Assembly (NCBI GenBank): GCA_027382625.1
Contig: JAJKFJ010020978.1
Coordinates: 146,847-210,846 of the forward strand
Reading direction: 5' to 3'
Length of the DNA stretch: 64,000 nucleotides
Source: Tetmemena sp. SeJ-2015
Lineage: Eukaryota; Ciliophora; Spirotrichea; Sporadotrichida; Oxytrichidae
The notes below the pieces were generated by a model. The model saw nothing but the letters and a program-made list of their open reading frames with translations. It was not told where the DNA came from and did not search any database. Position 1 is the first letter of the stretch. Each line of letters opens with the position of its first letter. Position numbers and translations under genes: made by a program. This document shows, piece after piece, positions 52,560 through 64,000 of this stretch.

Positions 52560-53630
52560 GGGGTGCTTAATTCCTAATCTAATCTAATGTTTGGACTGAG
52601 AGATCTTGAGAAGAGTTTTGTCTATTGAACTAAAATAAAGAGGACAATTGATATATAAAATTCTAAGTTTCATTTTTCTAAATTTTATTTATTTTAAATG
52701 CTACTCACTTTCATCATTACTTATAAATTTTATTGTAATTTAAAGAAGATTTTCTTAAATATATCTTGATTAGGCATTTTTAGAATATTTTGCAACAATA
52801 AAGTGCATCATGCTTAAGTTTATTAATTATTTATACTTTCCTTTCAAAATAATTTAAGATATAATTAATTTATCTTCGAAAATAATATTTAATTGAAACA
52901 TTGGTAACGTATATTAAATTTATTTTCTGAATTATTATTTCTAATTAAGTCTTAATTTGTATTTTTATCCATAAAAAATATTAAATATTATTTAATTAGA
53001 TAATTTTATAAAGAACACAGATAAATTCTCTGAAATAAATTTTTACATAAATAAAATAAAAATTGGATCGATAATTAGTATTAAACAAAAGTTGCACAAT
53101 TAGGACCAATTTTGATGGAAAAAATCTCTATGGAAGACGATTATTGTATAAATTTATAGATGAATAGGGAGTAATTAAATATTTCTTAATTGTTTTTGTA
53201 AATAGTAAAATCTTATTAATTTTTATAATCAAAAATAAAATAATCTACAAAGGATGCTATGGGAAAATAAACTTTTAGCTGGCTAAAGATGATTAATTTT
53301 TTTTATTTAAGTCATTTATAATCGGAAATACATTCAAAAGGAAAGTACTTTATTTTTTCCTTTAAAAATAGATAATTGGAAGATTCAAGAGAGGAAATTT
53401 AAATTTTTAATTTAAAATTTTATTATGTCATACTGTTTGGAAATATCTAAAGAGATATATTTGATTCAGTCTATAAATTATTTTTATCATTCTAGATTAA
53501 TGCTTGCACAGAATGCTCTTCTCAAAATTCAGTTAATATACTTTAAAGTTGCTTTTATGGTGAATGAAATTGGATCATTCTAATAAATAGATTAAGACAA
53601 TACTTACATTGCTTTTTATATATAACTTTT
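52560..53630. other. AT-rich spacer
   Basis: About 1 kb without a recognised gene or repeat, upstream of the next plus-strand gene. Confidence 0.5.
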
Positions 53631-53639
53631 CTCTCTATT

Positions 53640-54585
53640 CTCACCAATAGAATAAAGCATAGTTTTATGATTTAAGAAAATCCTATAAAAGGACAAGGAC
53701 TGGCAGATAGAGTGAACAGTTCTTGACTACAGATTACAACAACACAAGGGATAATTAAGGAGCCTCTATTTAGTTTGGGATGGCTGACAGATAGAGAAAT
53801 TTAAACTTTATCCTATAACATTTTTTTAAAAATAATTTTTGTAATAAATTAAGCCAGCTAGTAGATATGGCCGCCATTAAAAGAGCAGCTTAAACTAAAC
53901 ATAAATAGAAATTTATCTAAGTCAACTATCCACCCCGAGCAATTGCAATTTGTAAACACGAACTTTAACTCGATGAAGGACACTAGGAGAAGTTCGATCA
54001 TTCCAAAAGCTTAGAGAAGAAATAGACTTAGTAATCTACCTGAGAACCATTAAGAGGCCAACACATCTTAGAACTCCCCTCACAGAGTCTTTTAAACCGA
54101 GGAGGCTGATTTAAAACAATATCTTTAATAAGAGTAAATAAAAACAACATTTCATATTAATGGGGGTTATCAATTATATTACAAATTGAATATTTAAGTG
54201 AGTACTCATATCTCAAGCTAAAACAAAATAGTTTAAATATCCCCCTCCATATTTTCTTAATCTAAATTAAATAATAATATTTCAAATCGCTAGTTAAAAT
54301 ATAGCAGAGAAAGCTCTTTATTATTGCTTTCAAAATTTAAATATAGTTAAATTAGTTAGCACAAGTGTATCTAAAATTTATTAGGTAATTAAATTTAAAT
54401 TACTTGTAAAGTTTAATATTCGTATTTTAATATTTATTATGACACCATACCTTTTAGTGTCAAATTCTTTGGATTTTTAATACTTTCAACCTTTGCATTT
54501 AAACTTATAATTAAATTATTAATGATTAATGTTATTTTCGTTAGGAAGAGAAAATTTAATTTTAATTTATAATTAAAATTTCTAT
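53640..54585 (+). CDS. Unrecognised basic, Gln-rich protein upstream of channel copy B
   Basis: The frame reads FYDLRKSYKRTRTGRQSEQF, DYNNTRDNQGASIQFGMADR, then MAAIKRAAQTKHKQKF; a frame change near 53915 leads into TIHPEQLQFVNTNFNSMKDT, RSSIIPKAQRRNRLSNLPEN and EEADLKQYLQQEQIK. A TGA-free frame continues to 54585 but becomes AT-rich, so the protein probably ends earlier. No start codon was fixed (an ATG lies in the GMADR segment near 53778). Ends just before copy B starts. Confidence 0.45.
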
Positions 54586-54617
54586 GATATTTATTTTTTC
54601 TATAAAAGGAACATATT

Positions 54618-57600
54618 ATGAACAGATATTTTATATTTTCTTTTTTCTTGACTCTGATAAATTATTTTATTATAAAATTTGTTTATGATCAATTGAATCT
54701 GAGTAACTTTGAAAATCATCTAGATTTCACAAGTTAAGCTATCTAACTGAAAACAAATGAGGATGATTAATAGCAGCAAAGCTAGGGTATTTTAGATCAA
54801 GAATATCTCGAGCCAGAAGAAAAAGAAGAGCGAAATAAATTTTTAGAAGAGTTTCTAGATGCAGAAAACTACATAGTACCCAGTGATTAGGAGCCTAGTA
54901 TACAATAACTGGAGGCGAGCGAAAGTATTAGGAAAACTGACTGGAATGAATATGACTTCATCTTATAATTAATAAATCTTTTTAATTTACTAATCTAATC
55001 ACAGAATATTTTACTTGATGATGAAGAAGAAGAAAAAGTTTTTAACAATGATGATGGCAATAATAATATGCAATAGCAATTGAGTCATGATAAGATTTTC
55101 ACTCTTTCTAAAACTTCATTCTACATAGTGGATTCCATACTTTACAATCATTTTAATGTGTTCATTTTTTAAAAACTATTTGTGAATTGTAATCTAGAGA
55201 TCAAGAGAGGAATAGATATTAAAATGAGCTTCAATAAATTTTAATATCTGAATAAACATAGGGGATGTCTTTGGAGAGGTTTATTAGCAAGATGAAGTTA
55301 TTAAGAGCGGGAATATGATAAGCTTGAGTGCCAATCGAGGGGCAGAAGTAGAACTAATCGAACTAACTAATTTAAAATTTGATGAGGATTTGGAATTAAT
55401 ATTTGGCTAGAAAAGTGTTGTGTAACTTGTACTTTATCATCTCCCTCAGCTGGTGAGGATAAAGACCATAAATTTGCCTATTAGTCATTTATCGAGTGAC
55501 GCCCATCTTTCAGTGTCCTCATAAAATAACATCCAGATTCATTTTCCTAAAGTCATCTATTTCATCAACATCAATGGACAATTTATTCCCAAAAGCGAAC
55601 AACCAGAGGACCCTTTCTAATTTTAAGATTTATCAATTCTCAGAAGAGCATAATTTTTAATTACTATCGCCCGTTTTGAATCGGAATTTTAACAGTGTAG
55701 ATTTTTCAAATAATCACAGCTTCGTCGAATAAGTGCCAAATCGCATTTCTCTAAACATCCCACTTCTAAAAATTAGATATTTTATTATTTCCGAATTTAA
55801 TTCGTTACTCAGATCGATTTTAAGATGGCTTCAAAGCTTATAGAGAAACTGTATCTTACAAAATTAAAACTCAATATTTTATAAAAATTAAATAGTGTAT
55901 TTTTATAGAAGCGATGAATTCATTTTAGAATTTAATTTTCTAATTTCGAAATAAAGTCGAATTAATTCATAATTAAAAGGAAAAAAAAGACTTGTAAATG
56001 CCATCTTCTTTCAAAAGATAAATTAAGTTTTGAGGTTTAAAAGGCGAGAAAGAATCTAAGAAATATTTGTATATAAATTTATAACATTAAATAAAAATCT
56101 CCAAAAATTGGCCAATTGCAATGATGATAAATAAATTAATCTTCATGATATTAGCATGTTTTATTCACTTTATCAAATCTAATAAACATATTTAAGATTT
56201 GATTGTGATTTTAGCTGCCAATCATTCAATATCCATTCTTGGAGCAGCATTTATTTTTAAAGATGCTGCTATTTATATTGTATTTTTTTATTTAATAAAA
56301 CTTGATAGCATAGCTTGGTTCTAAAAATGATGGGAAAAGTCTGAGAAGACTTATCTTTGGGAATTAATATTGGCTCGATGTTTAAAAGCCAAGCGAGCTA
56401 AAAAAATATATCGCAAAAGTAGAGCTAGAAGAAACTGATAATGCATCTACTAATGCATATGAAGCCGCCTTCCAAATTAGTTATATATACATAGTATTTT
56501 TAAATTATTTCCAAAGGAATGCTACGGTTATAGGTGACGTGTAAAATGATGGCCGAAACTATTACCTCACTAACCCTGCTGCCTCCCGAAGACTCAGAGA
56601 AGCCATTAAAGTTGTACTATTAATGAATTTTGCTTTTAAAGTGAAGTAGGTATTCATAGCAAACGAGAGGAATGTGATTTTATAAAAGAATTTTGGGGAG
56701 AAATCAACACAGTCGGAGTATTTCATCTTGAGCAAAAATGAGAATGAGTTGGGTATTATAGACACAAATGAAAGTGCAAAAGGAAAGTTAAAAGTTGCTT
56801 TTTATTTTTTTTCTCTTATAAAAAGAAGAACTAAGACCAGACAAAGAAATTTGAAGATTACAGTCATTTAACTTATTCGCATCTCAATACTCTTCTGGTC
56901 AAATACTATATACATTTGCATCATATTTCTTTGCATTATTGAATTGATACAACCATGGTCCAAATATTAGAAATAGCAATCTTAAGGCAATCAAGGTACA
57001 TTTAAACGGAAATTGCGAACAAATAGAACTGGGTAATTACAGAGACTAACAATTTCTGAGAATGATCCATAATTTTTAAAGTTGGTCTGAATTGAAATTG
57101 AAAAGAATATCAACTGGCTAGTAAACTATTTAGATTATGATTATGCTTCTATTATGGAAACTTTTTGTTAACTGGAAATGATGTTTTGGAGTGACTAAAC
57201 TTAACAAATATATGCTTTCAATTATATATAACTATAAAAAGAGAATAAAGAAGTTAAATTTAAATTTTGAGACACAGAAGCTAGAAATATTTTCTGCTCC
57301 TGAAGTAGGAGATATAGAAAAGTTAAGTGTGTTTGAAGCATCTCCAGAATCAGGTTGTGGATTAAATATAAATGGAGTAAAGTACTTGAAATAATAGCAG
57401 TAATCATTCGATCTTATTTTTATTTTAACTTGATGAACGTAAGGGTAGGTAGAAATGGATCACAAACCATAGAATTCAATTAATATTTTATTCTTGGACT
57501 TGAAGCAGGAGTATGATCAAATCTATACCACTCTCTTTTTAAAATAAATTTTACATTATAAAACATAAATTAAATAATATTTTCAGAAAATATACCCACA

Positions 57601-60600
57601 TAATTGAATTTATATCTAGTTAAACTAATACATTTTATTCCCTAAAATATATTTTATAATAATGTAATAATTAATTATATTGACTCTATCAACTTATACG
57701 AAATTATCTGCATCGAAAGATTTACAGGTTCGTCCAGGCTATTTAGTATATATCATAAAGCGTTCCCTTTACTCAGAAAAGGCTTTAAAAAACCTCTTAC
57801 TACATTTTAGAGTGCTATTTTAGAGCACTTTAGACACTCAAGATAAAGAAGATGAAGTTTCTAAAGCCTAGGAGCAAGAGTAAAACTTAATTGCTAATAA
57901 TTTCTCCCCTGATGAAAAAATGAATTTGAAGTATTTTAAATATTATTTAACTTGAGAGACTACTTTAAGAGCAGAGAGATTCATAATTCGTAGATAGGGA
58001 ACTTCCCAACCAATTACATCTTCGACCCATCACAGTAAATGCTCAATCATCTCACTTACCAAATCAAGATGGGGCTTGTTTCTGGAATATTTCAGTAGAA
58101 GGTTGCGTTCTCCTATGGAGCAGATAAGTTTAAGAGTCATTAATATAATGAAATTATAAATCACGCATTATGAAACAATCATAATGCATTATCTTACTTA
58201 AAATACATGCAAAAAAAAGAGCTAAAATAAAAAAATCATATTTTATTAAAATTATTTATGAAAACTAAGGCCAAGAAAAATGCAAAATTAAATTTAAAAA
58301 TTATCTTTAAAAGTCCAGAAGATATATAGTATCACAAATATCTGAAGATTAATTAGCATTACATCTGGTAAGCATTCGTAACTGAGGACAGATAAACTTT
58401 TTTTACAGGATAAAATTTGATAAATAAATAAAACAAAATTTGATTTATCTGGTGATATACAAATTGAAGACAAACTCATTAATAAATTTATAAATTATGC
58501 TTTAAACTTGAATTCTTTAAAAGGATCCATTATTTCAGAGCACGATATCTCCTTTACAACTATAAAAGTTAACAATAACTTTAAGATAAGGGAAGTTCAA
58601 TTTTCAGAAATGAATTAAAAGCTCCTCTTAATTTGCACTTGAATTATATTTCTTTTACAAAAGTGTTAATTTGCATTAGAAAAGACGATAATAAAGTCAC
58701 CAGCAAAATGTCAACTGCTTCAATACTTATAGATTTAAGAGACCTTATAAACTCTTACCATATTCCTGTTGACAATATTAGGTCAGTGGTCAAATTCTCG
58801 GAAAGCGAACTGTATTGCATAGCTAGAAGTGGTCTGGATAATGGACTGGGCTCATAATTCTTATGCCTCCTCAAATTTGAGAAAGAATAAGCTAAGCGAG
58901 AACTTAAGCTAATTAGAAAATTAAACTTGAATCATCTAATAAGCTCTGATAGAGAAGTTTAAAAGAATGAATTGCTCACTTAAAAGCCATTATCTTACTT
59001 CCATTAAAAAATAAAAAAATTATAATGGGAGTATTCCACTTCATCTACAAGAAAAGATATATAGTATTTTAAAAATACTTTTCATTGCAAAGAGTATTTA
59101 ATAAAATTATAGAATAAACTCAAATTCTCTAAAGAATTAATTTTAGGAATATTTTTCCGAGATCACGCTTACTATTTGCTGATAGACACCGCTAATGATG
59201 AATTGAAATAAACTTTAAATTTGAAAAAGAATTTAATTGACGTTTGTGACTTCTTTTGAGCTTTCAGATAAGTAATTTATTCTTTAGTACGACCGAGATT
59301 AGCTATACATGATTAACTGTTACGCTTCCGATACAAGGCATCAATCGATTCCTCATTTTTAACTTAATGAGGGTTTAATAGAGTCACTCATCAGAATTAG
59401 CTTTAACTAATAGCATATCTTGGTAGACTTCTTTAAATTATTTCATTGGTTTTTTATTTAAACTAAACTAGCATAGAATAAATAATTAATTACAAAAGAC
59501 TCTTCAGTTTAAGCTATTTATAACCCATTATATGGGTATTTACATATCAGAATTATGAAGAAGACAACATATTCACACTCAAAATAAATACTGAAATTTT
59601 ATAATTCTCTTTAAATATTTTTATGTTATTATGACTTGAGAAATCAATAGCTCATACTTGAGGATCACGAGCAACAAACTATATCAATCTAAACTCCATT
59701 AAATCGCAACAGGATTCAAATCAATTTAATGAACACTCAAACGAACCTTCAAAGCGGGATAAAGGATTAAGAACTCATTAAAAAGATACCTCTATTGTAT
59801 CAAAATGAACTTTTGAATTCCTATGACTTGTATGAAGGATCTTTTCTTCACTAAATTATGAAAACATTTCTAATTTCATATTATAAATTTGGACAAGAAA
59901 TCATAGAGTCTTGGACGCTTTTAAAAGAAGGATTGCTCAACTTAATCTCTAGTAGATGCCTCTAATGTTTTACAAGGACTCGTTAAATATTACAGTCTTG
60001 GATCATGCAGTTAAATTCAAAGATTTTATAAAAATCAATCTCATCCTCGAAAATATCCTAAAGTTAATTTAAAGCATGTGTAATTATTAAAGTATTAGAA
60101 CCACTTCTAGCTCAATGAAATAGTGGACAAGCATCTTGTTTACATGCTAGAAAATAGATTTAACCTAAAGGCGTATTTCTAAAGTGATATGCCACTTCAA
60201 AAGATAAACAGCTCTCATTATCCAAACTATTCTAATGATAATTCTGCTTTCATATATGGGGATTTTGAGGACTCTCACACAGTGAATTATATACTTACTC
60301 ACTACAGTGAATTGCTTGGTAAGAGAGTGAAAGAGAATAAGAAAATTGGTCAAGTTCAGGTCGAATATTTTTTGCTAAATATTCCAAAGACACTTTAGAG
60401 TAGCGAACTCATTAAGCATCTTTGCTCGCAATCAGGCTTGGAACTTTTCGACACTTTGCCCATCTAGATGATACTTGACTACAAATGGAAAACTTATGCA
60501 AGAAGAGCAGGCTTTTAATACTTCGGTTACTATGTCCTCTTTGTTATATCGTATTCTTTGGATCTCTACTTTTTTGTTATCTTTAATCAAACCCATTATT

Positions 60601-62529
60601 ATTCATGCATATTTTACATCTATAATTATCAATGATCACAAATAAAAATCAATCAGAAAAATATCTCTAATTTGGCAGATATAAAATTTTATTATTTAAT
60701 GAACGATTCAAGAAGCCTTGCTCACCTAAAATTGTTTAGATATATTGATAATTTACCTGATAGTACCTAAATCAATATGCTTAATTTGCTTGATAAGAAT
60801 GGAAATATATGAACTAGGGCACATAAGAAGAACAGGCTTGAAAAGGTATTTCTCTGATCTCTGGAATTATGGAGATTAAGTGTTTGTAATGGTTTACTTG
60901 TCTTGTGTGGGTATAGATTTGAGCGGCTCTTCTGATTTTTCAGTTGTCATCATGCATCTTAAAAAATAGAAAGAAATAATTCCTTTTCATGATGAGTTTG
61001 ATGTGCTTTTTGGTGTTCTTGAAACTATGCTCTCACTTGCGTATGTTTGAGGGTTTCAGTTATTAGATAAGTATGCTAAAAGCAGTCTTTATAGACATTG
61101 GCTATTTCATATCTCTCTTTACATTTATGCTTGTGATGTACTGCTATATTTTCAGTTTACTGCAGATCCCAGTTGGAGGTGATGATGAGGAATCAAGTCA
61201 CTACTATGAAGCTGTTGGATATTTTGGCTACTTTATTATGGCATTTAGAGCAGCAGTCGGTGATATGCAAGTTGACAAATTTTATAAGCTTGATGATAGG
61301 CTTGCTGAAAAATAAATTGATGCTCTGAAAGTAAAATGAGTAGAATTAAAATAGAAGAGATCGATAAGCATAAATTTTAAGTACTCTTTAAATTTCGAAT
61401 ATATAATTTACTGAAGTCATGATCATTAACTTCACTTCAAGCCAAAGATAAAAATATTGAAGAGTAAATAAATTCGAGGATAATTGTAAAATTATTCTAG
61501 AAGATCTCAGATGCTTTTTAGCTATCAAATTTATTATATAGCATATAATAAATTAAAAATTAAGAGATATATGCCTTTCAAGACTTGATTTAAAATGATA
61601 TTTTTAGCTTTAAGTAAAGAGGAATTTTGAAATAATTTTGCAAACTATTTCTAAAATAATATTATGGTTAATTTTCGTATGCTTGCAGTATTTTCATGGA
61701 TTGTATGGTTTACAGCTATTTTATTTCTGAACATAATTTTTCTAAACTTCATCATTGCCGTCATCGCAGAATCTTACTCTCTTAATAATTTTCTCTTTCT
61801 TAATTTTATAGCTTTAAAATTTCAATATCATGAGTTTTATTAAACCGTGAAGTATAATTTGTAAACTATTGAATTAAAAAGTATTATTATAAATATGAAA
61901 TTAATTTCCCACAATCTTGCTTGAAGAAAATAAACAACAAAGGAAATGATTACTTAAGTTTTTAGTTTTATAAAAAATTCATTATTTTTGTCCAAGTAGA
62001 TCAAAGAATAAGAATTGCTTATTAAATTTGTGACCATAAATAAATTCAATACTAATATTTTTAGTTTTAAAAATAAATTGAAATTAATTTAGAACTCTAA
62101 AGTGAAGCAGAGAACGGTAGCTGAGAAATATCGAGTGAAGTGCCATCTGATCAAGGAGAGGGAAATAAACATGAGTCCTAGAAGATTCAAAGACAGAAGA
62201 TTTAATTTAAGGAGATTCTAAATCGCATTTTAATTTACATTTTAAGAAGATTTTTCCCTAAGTATCTGATTTTGAGAAGGCCAGTTAAGTCTCAGGAAGA
62301 AGAATAGAAGTTTGATTTCGACTCCTTTTCAAGAGACTTGAAAACTCAAATTGATGACACTAAGCACACCATTCTGCAAGAGGTTAAAACCTAATTTGAT
62401 GATATGAGATTCATGAGCCTCAAGTTTGAAACCAATCTTGGGAAACTAGAGGAAATTATGAAAAATTCTACAATTAAATAATTATAATAAACATTTTAAA
62501 TATGCTATTAAGAGCAAAATATAATTTGA
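54618..62529 (+). CDS. TRP/polycystin-like cation channel, copy B (compact)
   Basis: ATG 54618 opens a hydrophobic leader (MNRYFIFSFFLTLINYFII), then an acidic/Gln-rich stretch and FLEEFLDAENYIV. Beta-rich blocks follow, as in A: LYHLPQLVRIKTINLPIS (55440), FPKVIYFININGQFIPK (55550), GKSLRRLIFGNQYWLDV (56330), NDGRNYYLTNPAASRRLREA (56550), SIIYNYKKRIKKLNLNFETQ (57215), VKFSESELYCIARSGLDNG (58790), QYDRDQLYMINCYASDTRHQ (59285). Channel part: LDYKWKTYARRAGFQYFGYY (S1, about 60480), MLKAVFIDIGYF and YEAVGYFGYFIMAFRAAVGD (61200), and S6 SWIVWFTAILFLNIIFLNFI (61696). A coiled-coil tail ends at TGA 62527-62529. TRP-like channels conduct cations across plasma or ciliary membranes; the leader implies a lumenal or extracellular N-terminus (inference). 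Five IESs are shared in position with copy A. Confidence 0.82.
55146..55194 (+). other. IES, 45 bp, pointer AATC (copy B)
   Basis: AATC at 55146-55149 and 55191-55194; excision gives IVDSILYNLEIKRGI. Same position as the 29-bp IES of copy A. Confidence 0.88.
56470..56514 (+). other. IES, 39 bp, pointer TTCCAA (copy B)
   Basis: TTCCAA at 56470-56475 and 56509-56514; excision gives AAFQRNATVIGDVQNDGRNY. The unexcised frame also stays open because 39 is a multiple of three; comparison with A identifies it. Confidence 0.85.
56608..56642 (+). other. IES, 30 bp, pointer AAAGT (copy B)
   Basis: AAAGT at 56608-56612 and 56638-56642; excision gives REAIKVKQVFIANERNVIL. Homologous to the A IES at 38815. 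Confidence 0.85.
61300..61686 (+). other. IES, 381 bp, pointer GCTTGC (copy B), before S6
   Basis: GCTTGC at 61300-61305 and 61681-61686; excision gives KLDDRLAVFSWIVWFTAIL in frame. Confidence 0.92.
61776..62098 (+). other. IES, 318 bp, pointer ACTCT (copy B), after S6
   Basis: ACTCT at 61776-61780 and 62094-62098; excision gives VIAESYSKVKQRTVAEKYRV in frame. Confidence 0.9.
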
Positions 62530-62688
62530 TTGCTGCTAAAACTTTTAATTTAATTTTTCTAATATTCTTTAGGAATTTTAACCATATTCGATCCTAATGC
62601 TTTTAATTTATCAAAACTTTTAATCTTATAATTTCAAGATTTAGACCTACTTAATTATTTTGTCTTTCTTATTCTTTTCTTTTTGAGA

Positions 62689-63485
62689 ATGAGATTTAAG
62701 CATATGCTACTTTCTTTAGCCGTTATTGTTTAGATTTTTATTGTGGTTCTTAAATAAAGTGAAATTTTGATTTCTATAGATTAATCACAACTTATTAGCA
62801 TTGCTTAAATTCTTGTCAATAATTGAGAAGAATAGAAAGAGCAAAATTATTCTTTAAGAAAATAAAGAAGTCTATAACGAGACTCCTCTTTTCCACAAAA
62901 AGTAGGCAACTAATTAGCTTTAAAAGGATATTTTCAATATAAATTTGGAAAATGAAACTCCAATTATAAGATTTAGCTCCAATGATGGACAAGAAGGAGG
63001 TAGTATAAATGGGAAATTCCACTTATTTTTAAAGATGTAGTTTAAAAGATGCGCTCAATCATATTGATTTTGGTGAAAGCAATTATTATCTAATATTTAT
63101 GCAAACGAAGGTGAATATTTAAAAGTTTAGTTCAACCAAAATATCTCAGGAAAAGTAAATATATCCAGAAAAATTGGTAAAATCATTAATTTACGTCTTA
63201 CTTTTGCTACTCTTTAATTTTTTAATGTGATCTAAGTTCGCAGACTAAATATTAATTGTGAAAGAATTTATTTTATCTTAAAGGAATTTCCAAGAGAATT
63301 ATTGAGCAAATTTTAAGAAAAGGCACTATTTTATTTTTAATAGTTTGAATGAATTGTTACTTAAACTATAATTACAAAGTTTAAATGAAGAAGAAGATGA
63401 AGAAGAAGAATAAAACAAGACTCTTAAAAGAAACCTAGACTACAGTTCTTCTGAAGACTCAGAATTATCTGATAAGCATGAGTGA
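62689..63485 (+). CDS. Small secreted or membrane protein, unrecognised
   Basis: ATG 62689 starts a signal peptide (MRFKHMLLSLAVIVQIFIVV). After an IES near 62815 come NKEVYNETPLFHKKQATNQL and PIIRFSSNDGQEGGSINGKF (about 62960), then in another frame SGKVNISRKIGKIINLRLTF (about 63150) and FILKEFPRELLSKFQEKALF (about 63290), and an acidic C-terminus (NEEEDEEEEQNKT, then SSSEDSELSDKHE) with TGA 63483-63485. At least three IESs are implied by frame changes (about 62815, 63060-63105, 63340-63360), none resolved. No family recognised. Convergent with the next gene, 31 bases between the stops. Confidence 0.6.
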
Positions 63486-63516
63486 GGAAGGTAGGATCAA
63501 GGCTTTTAACGCTATT

Positions 63517-64000
63517 TCATTGTTTACCTTAATTAAATTTTAATTTACTTCTATAAATATATAACTTCCTGATTTTTGTTATATTTGATAGTTTAAAAAA
63601 TTTATTGGGTTTTGAATGAGGCCGCTTAAATATTTTCTCTCCGTCTATAGCTTTAAAAAATTTCATAATAAAAAAACATAGGTGTCTCAAATTTTGATAA
63701 TCTTTGAGCAACTCTCTTCTACGAAGAATTCCTTTTCTTTATAAAAAGTATGAAAAATATTTATTTTGAGAAATCTTAATGTGATTTCTTTTATAAGCTA
63801 TAACATTGCGAATAAAATCCTGACTATTGTAAGAATCAGGGTGATAGTCAAAATTAAATTCAAAGCAATCAGCCAAGGGTCAAAAAGTCTCTTTGAAATC
63901 GCTGGATAGTTTAGACCATCGCTAGCTGAAAATCCGACTCTCTGGGTAATTTTAGAGTGAGCTAGATAATTTAGAGTAGAGTTGGCTAAAATTATGACTC
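63517..64000 (-). CDS. Unrecognised protein with short internal repeat, truncated by the window edge
   Basis: One minus-strand frame runs from the right edge to TGA 63519-63517, with a single internal TGA at 63882-63880 (probably a small IES). It starts SHNFSQLYSKLSSSLQNYPE, followed by a second copy SRIFSQRWSKLSSDFKETF, then LADCFEFNFDYHPDSYNSQD, IRNVIAYKRNHIKISQNKYF and KFFKAIDGEKIFKRPHSK. No domain recognised. The N-terminal part is outside the window. Confidence 0.6.

Noticed and set aside
49335..57745. Shared string GTTCGTCCAGGCT at 49337 and 57729 as a tRNA B box or regulatory site
   Set aside because: No cloverleaf can be drawn around either copy and the second lies in channel copy B coding sequence.

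Overview
The window looks like germline (micronuclear) DNA of a spirotrich ciliate of the Oxytricha/Stylonychia type. Two things show this. First, long coding stretches appear only if TAA and TAG are read as glutamine and TGA is the sole stop. Second, coding frames are broken by short AT-rich segments flanked by the same 3-9 base direct repeat, and deleting the segment plus one repeat copy restores the frame. That is the layout of macronuclear-destined segments (MDSs), internal eliminated sequences (IESs) and pointers. Twenty-three such junctions were worked out by hand. AT content is very high between genes. No telomere repeat, TBE transposase, tRNA, rRNA or CRISPR array was recognised. Gene ends given here are approximate wherever an IES or frame change lies near the end.

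Left part (1-28.8 kb) is gene-dense. In order: a long Gln/Ser/Asn-rich protein of unknown function (+, 1-5264); an unrecognised protein (-, 5324-7276); a membrane-anchored eIF2alpha-kinase-like protein (-, about 7280-12533); a heat shock transcription factor (-, 13201-about 16330); head-to-head with it, 50 bases away, a myristoylated CRAL-TRIO/Sec14-like protein (+, from 16381); a large conserved protist coiled-coil protein (+, to 22935); a DUSP-domain protein (-, 23239-25019); and a coiled-coil protein (-, about 25860-28793).

The right part (29-62.5 kb) is dominated by a tandem pair of paralogous TRP/polycystin-like cation channels with a large beta-rich N-terminal region (copy A 32920-about 49060, copy B 54618-62529). 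B is compact (7.9 kb). A is twice as long because its IESs are larger. Those long A IESs contain foreign material: a palindrome with a dynein heavy chain motif, a minus-strand coding block, a GC-rich island and a foldback repeat. At five homologous positions A and B both carry an IES, with different lengths and mostly slid pointers.

Between and around the channels lie smaller plus-strand genes, several with N-terminal signal peptides, and decayed fragments (an AMPK/CAMK-like kinase and two others) with in-frame TGA. The window ends with a small signal-peptide gene (+, 62689-63485) convergent on a minus-strand gene that runs off the right edge.
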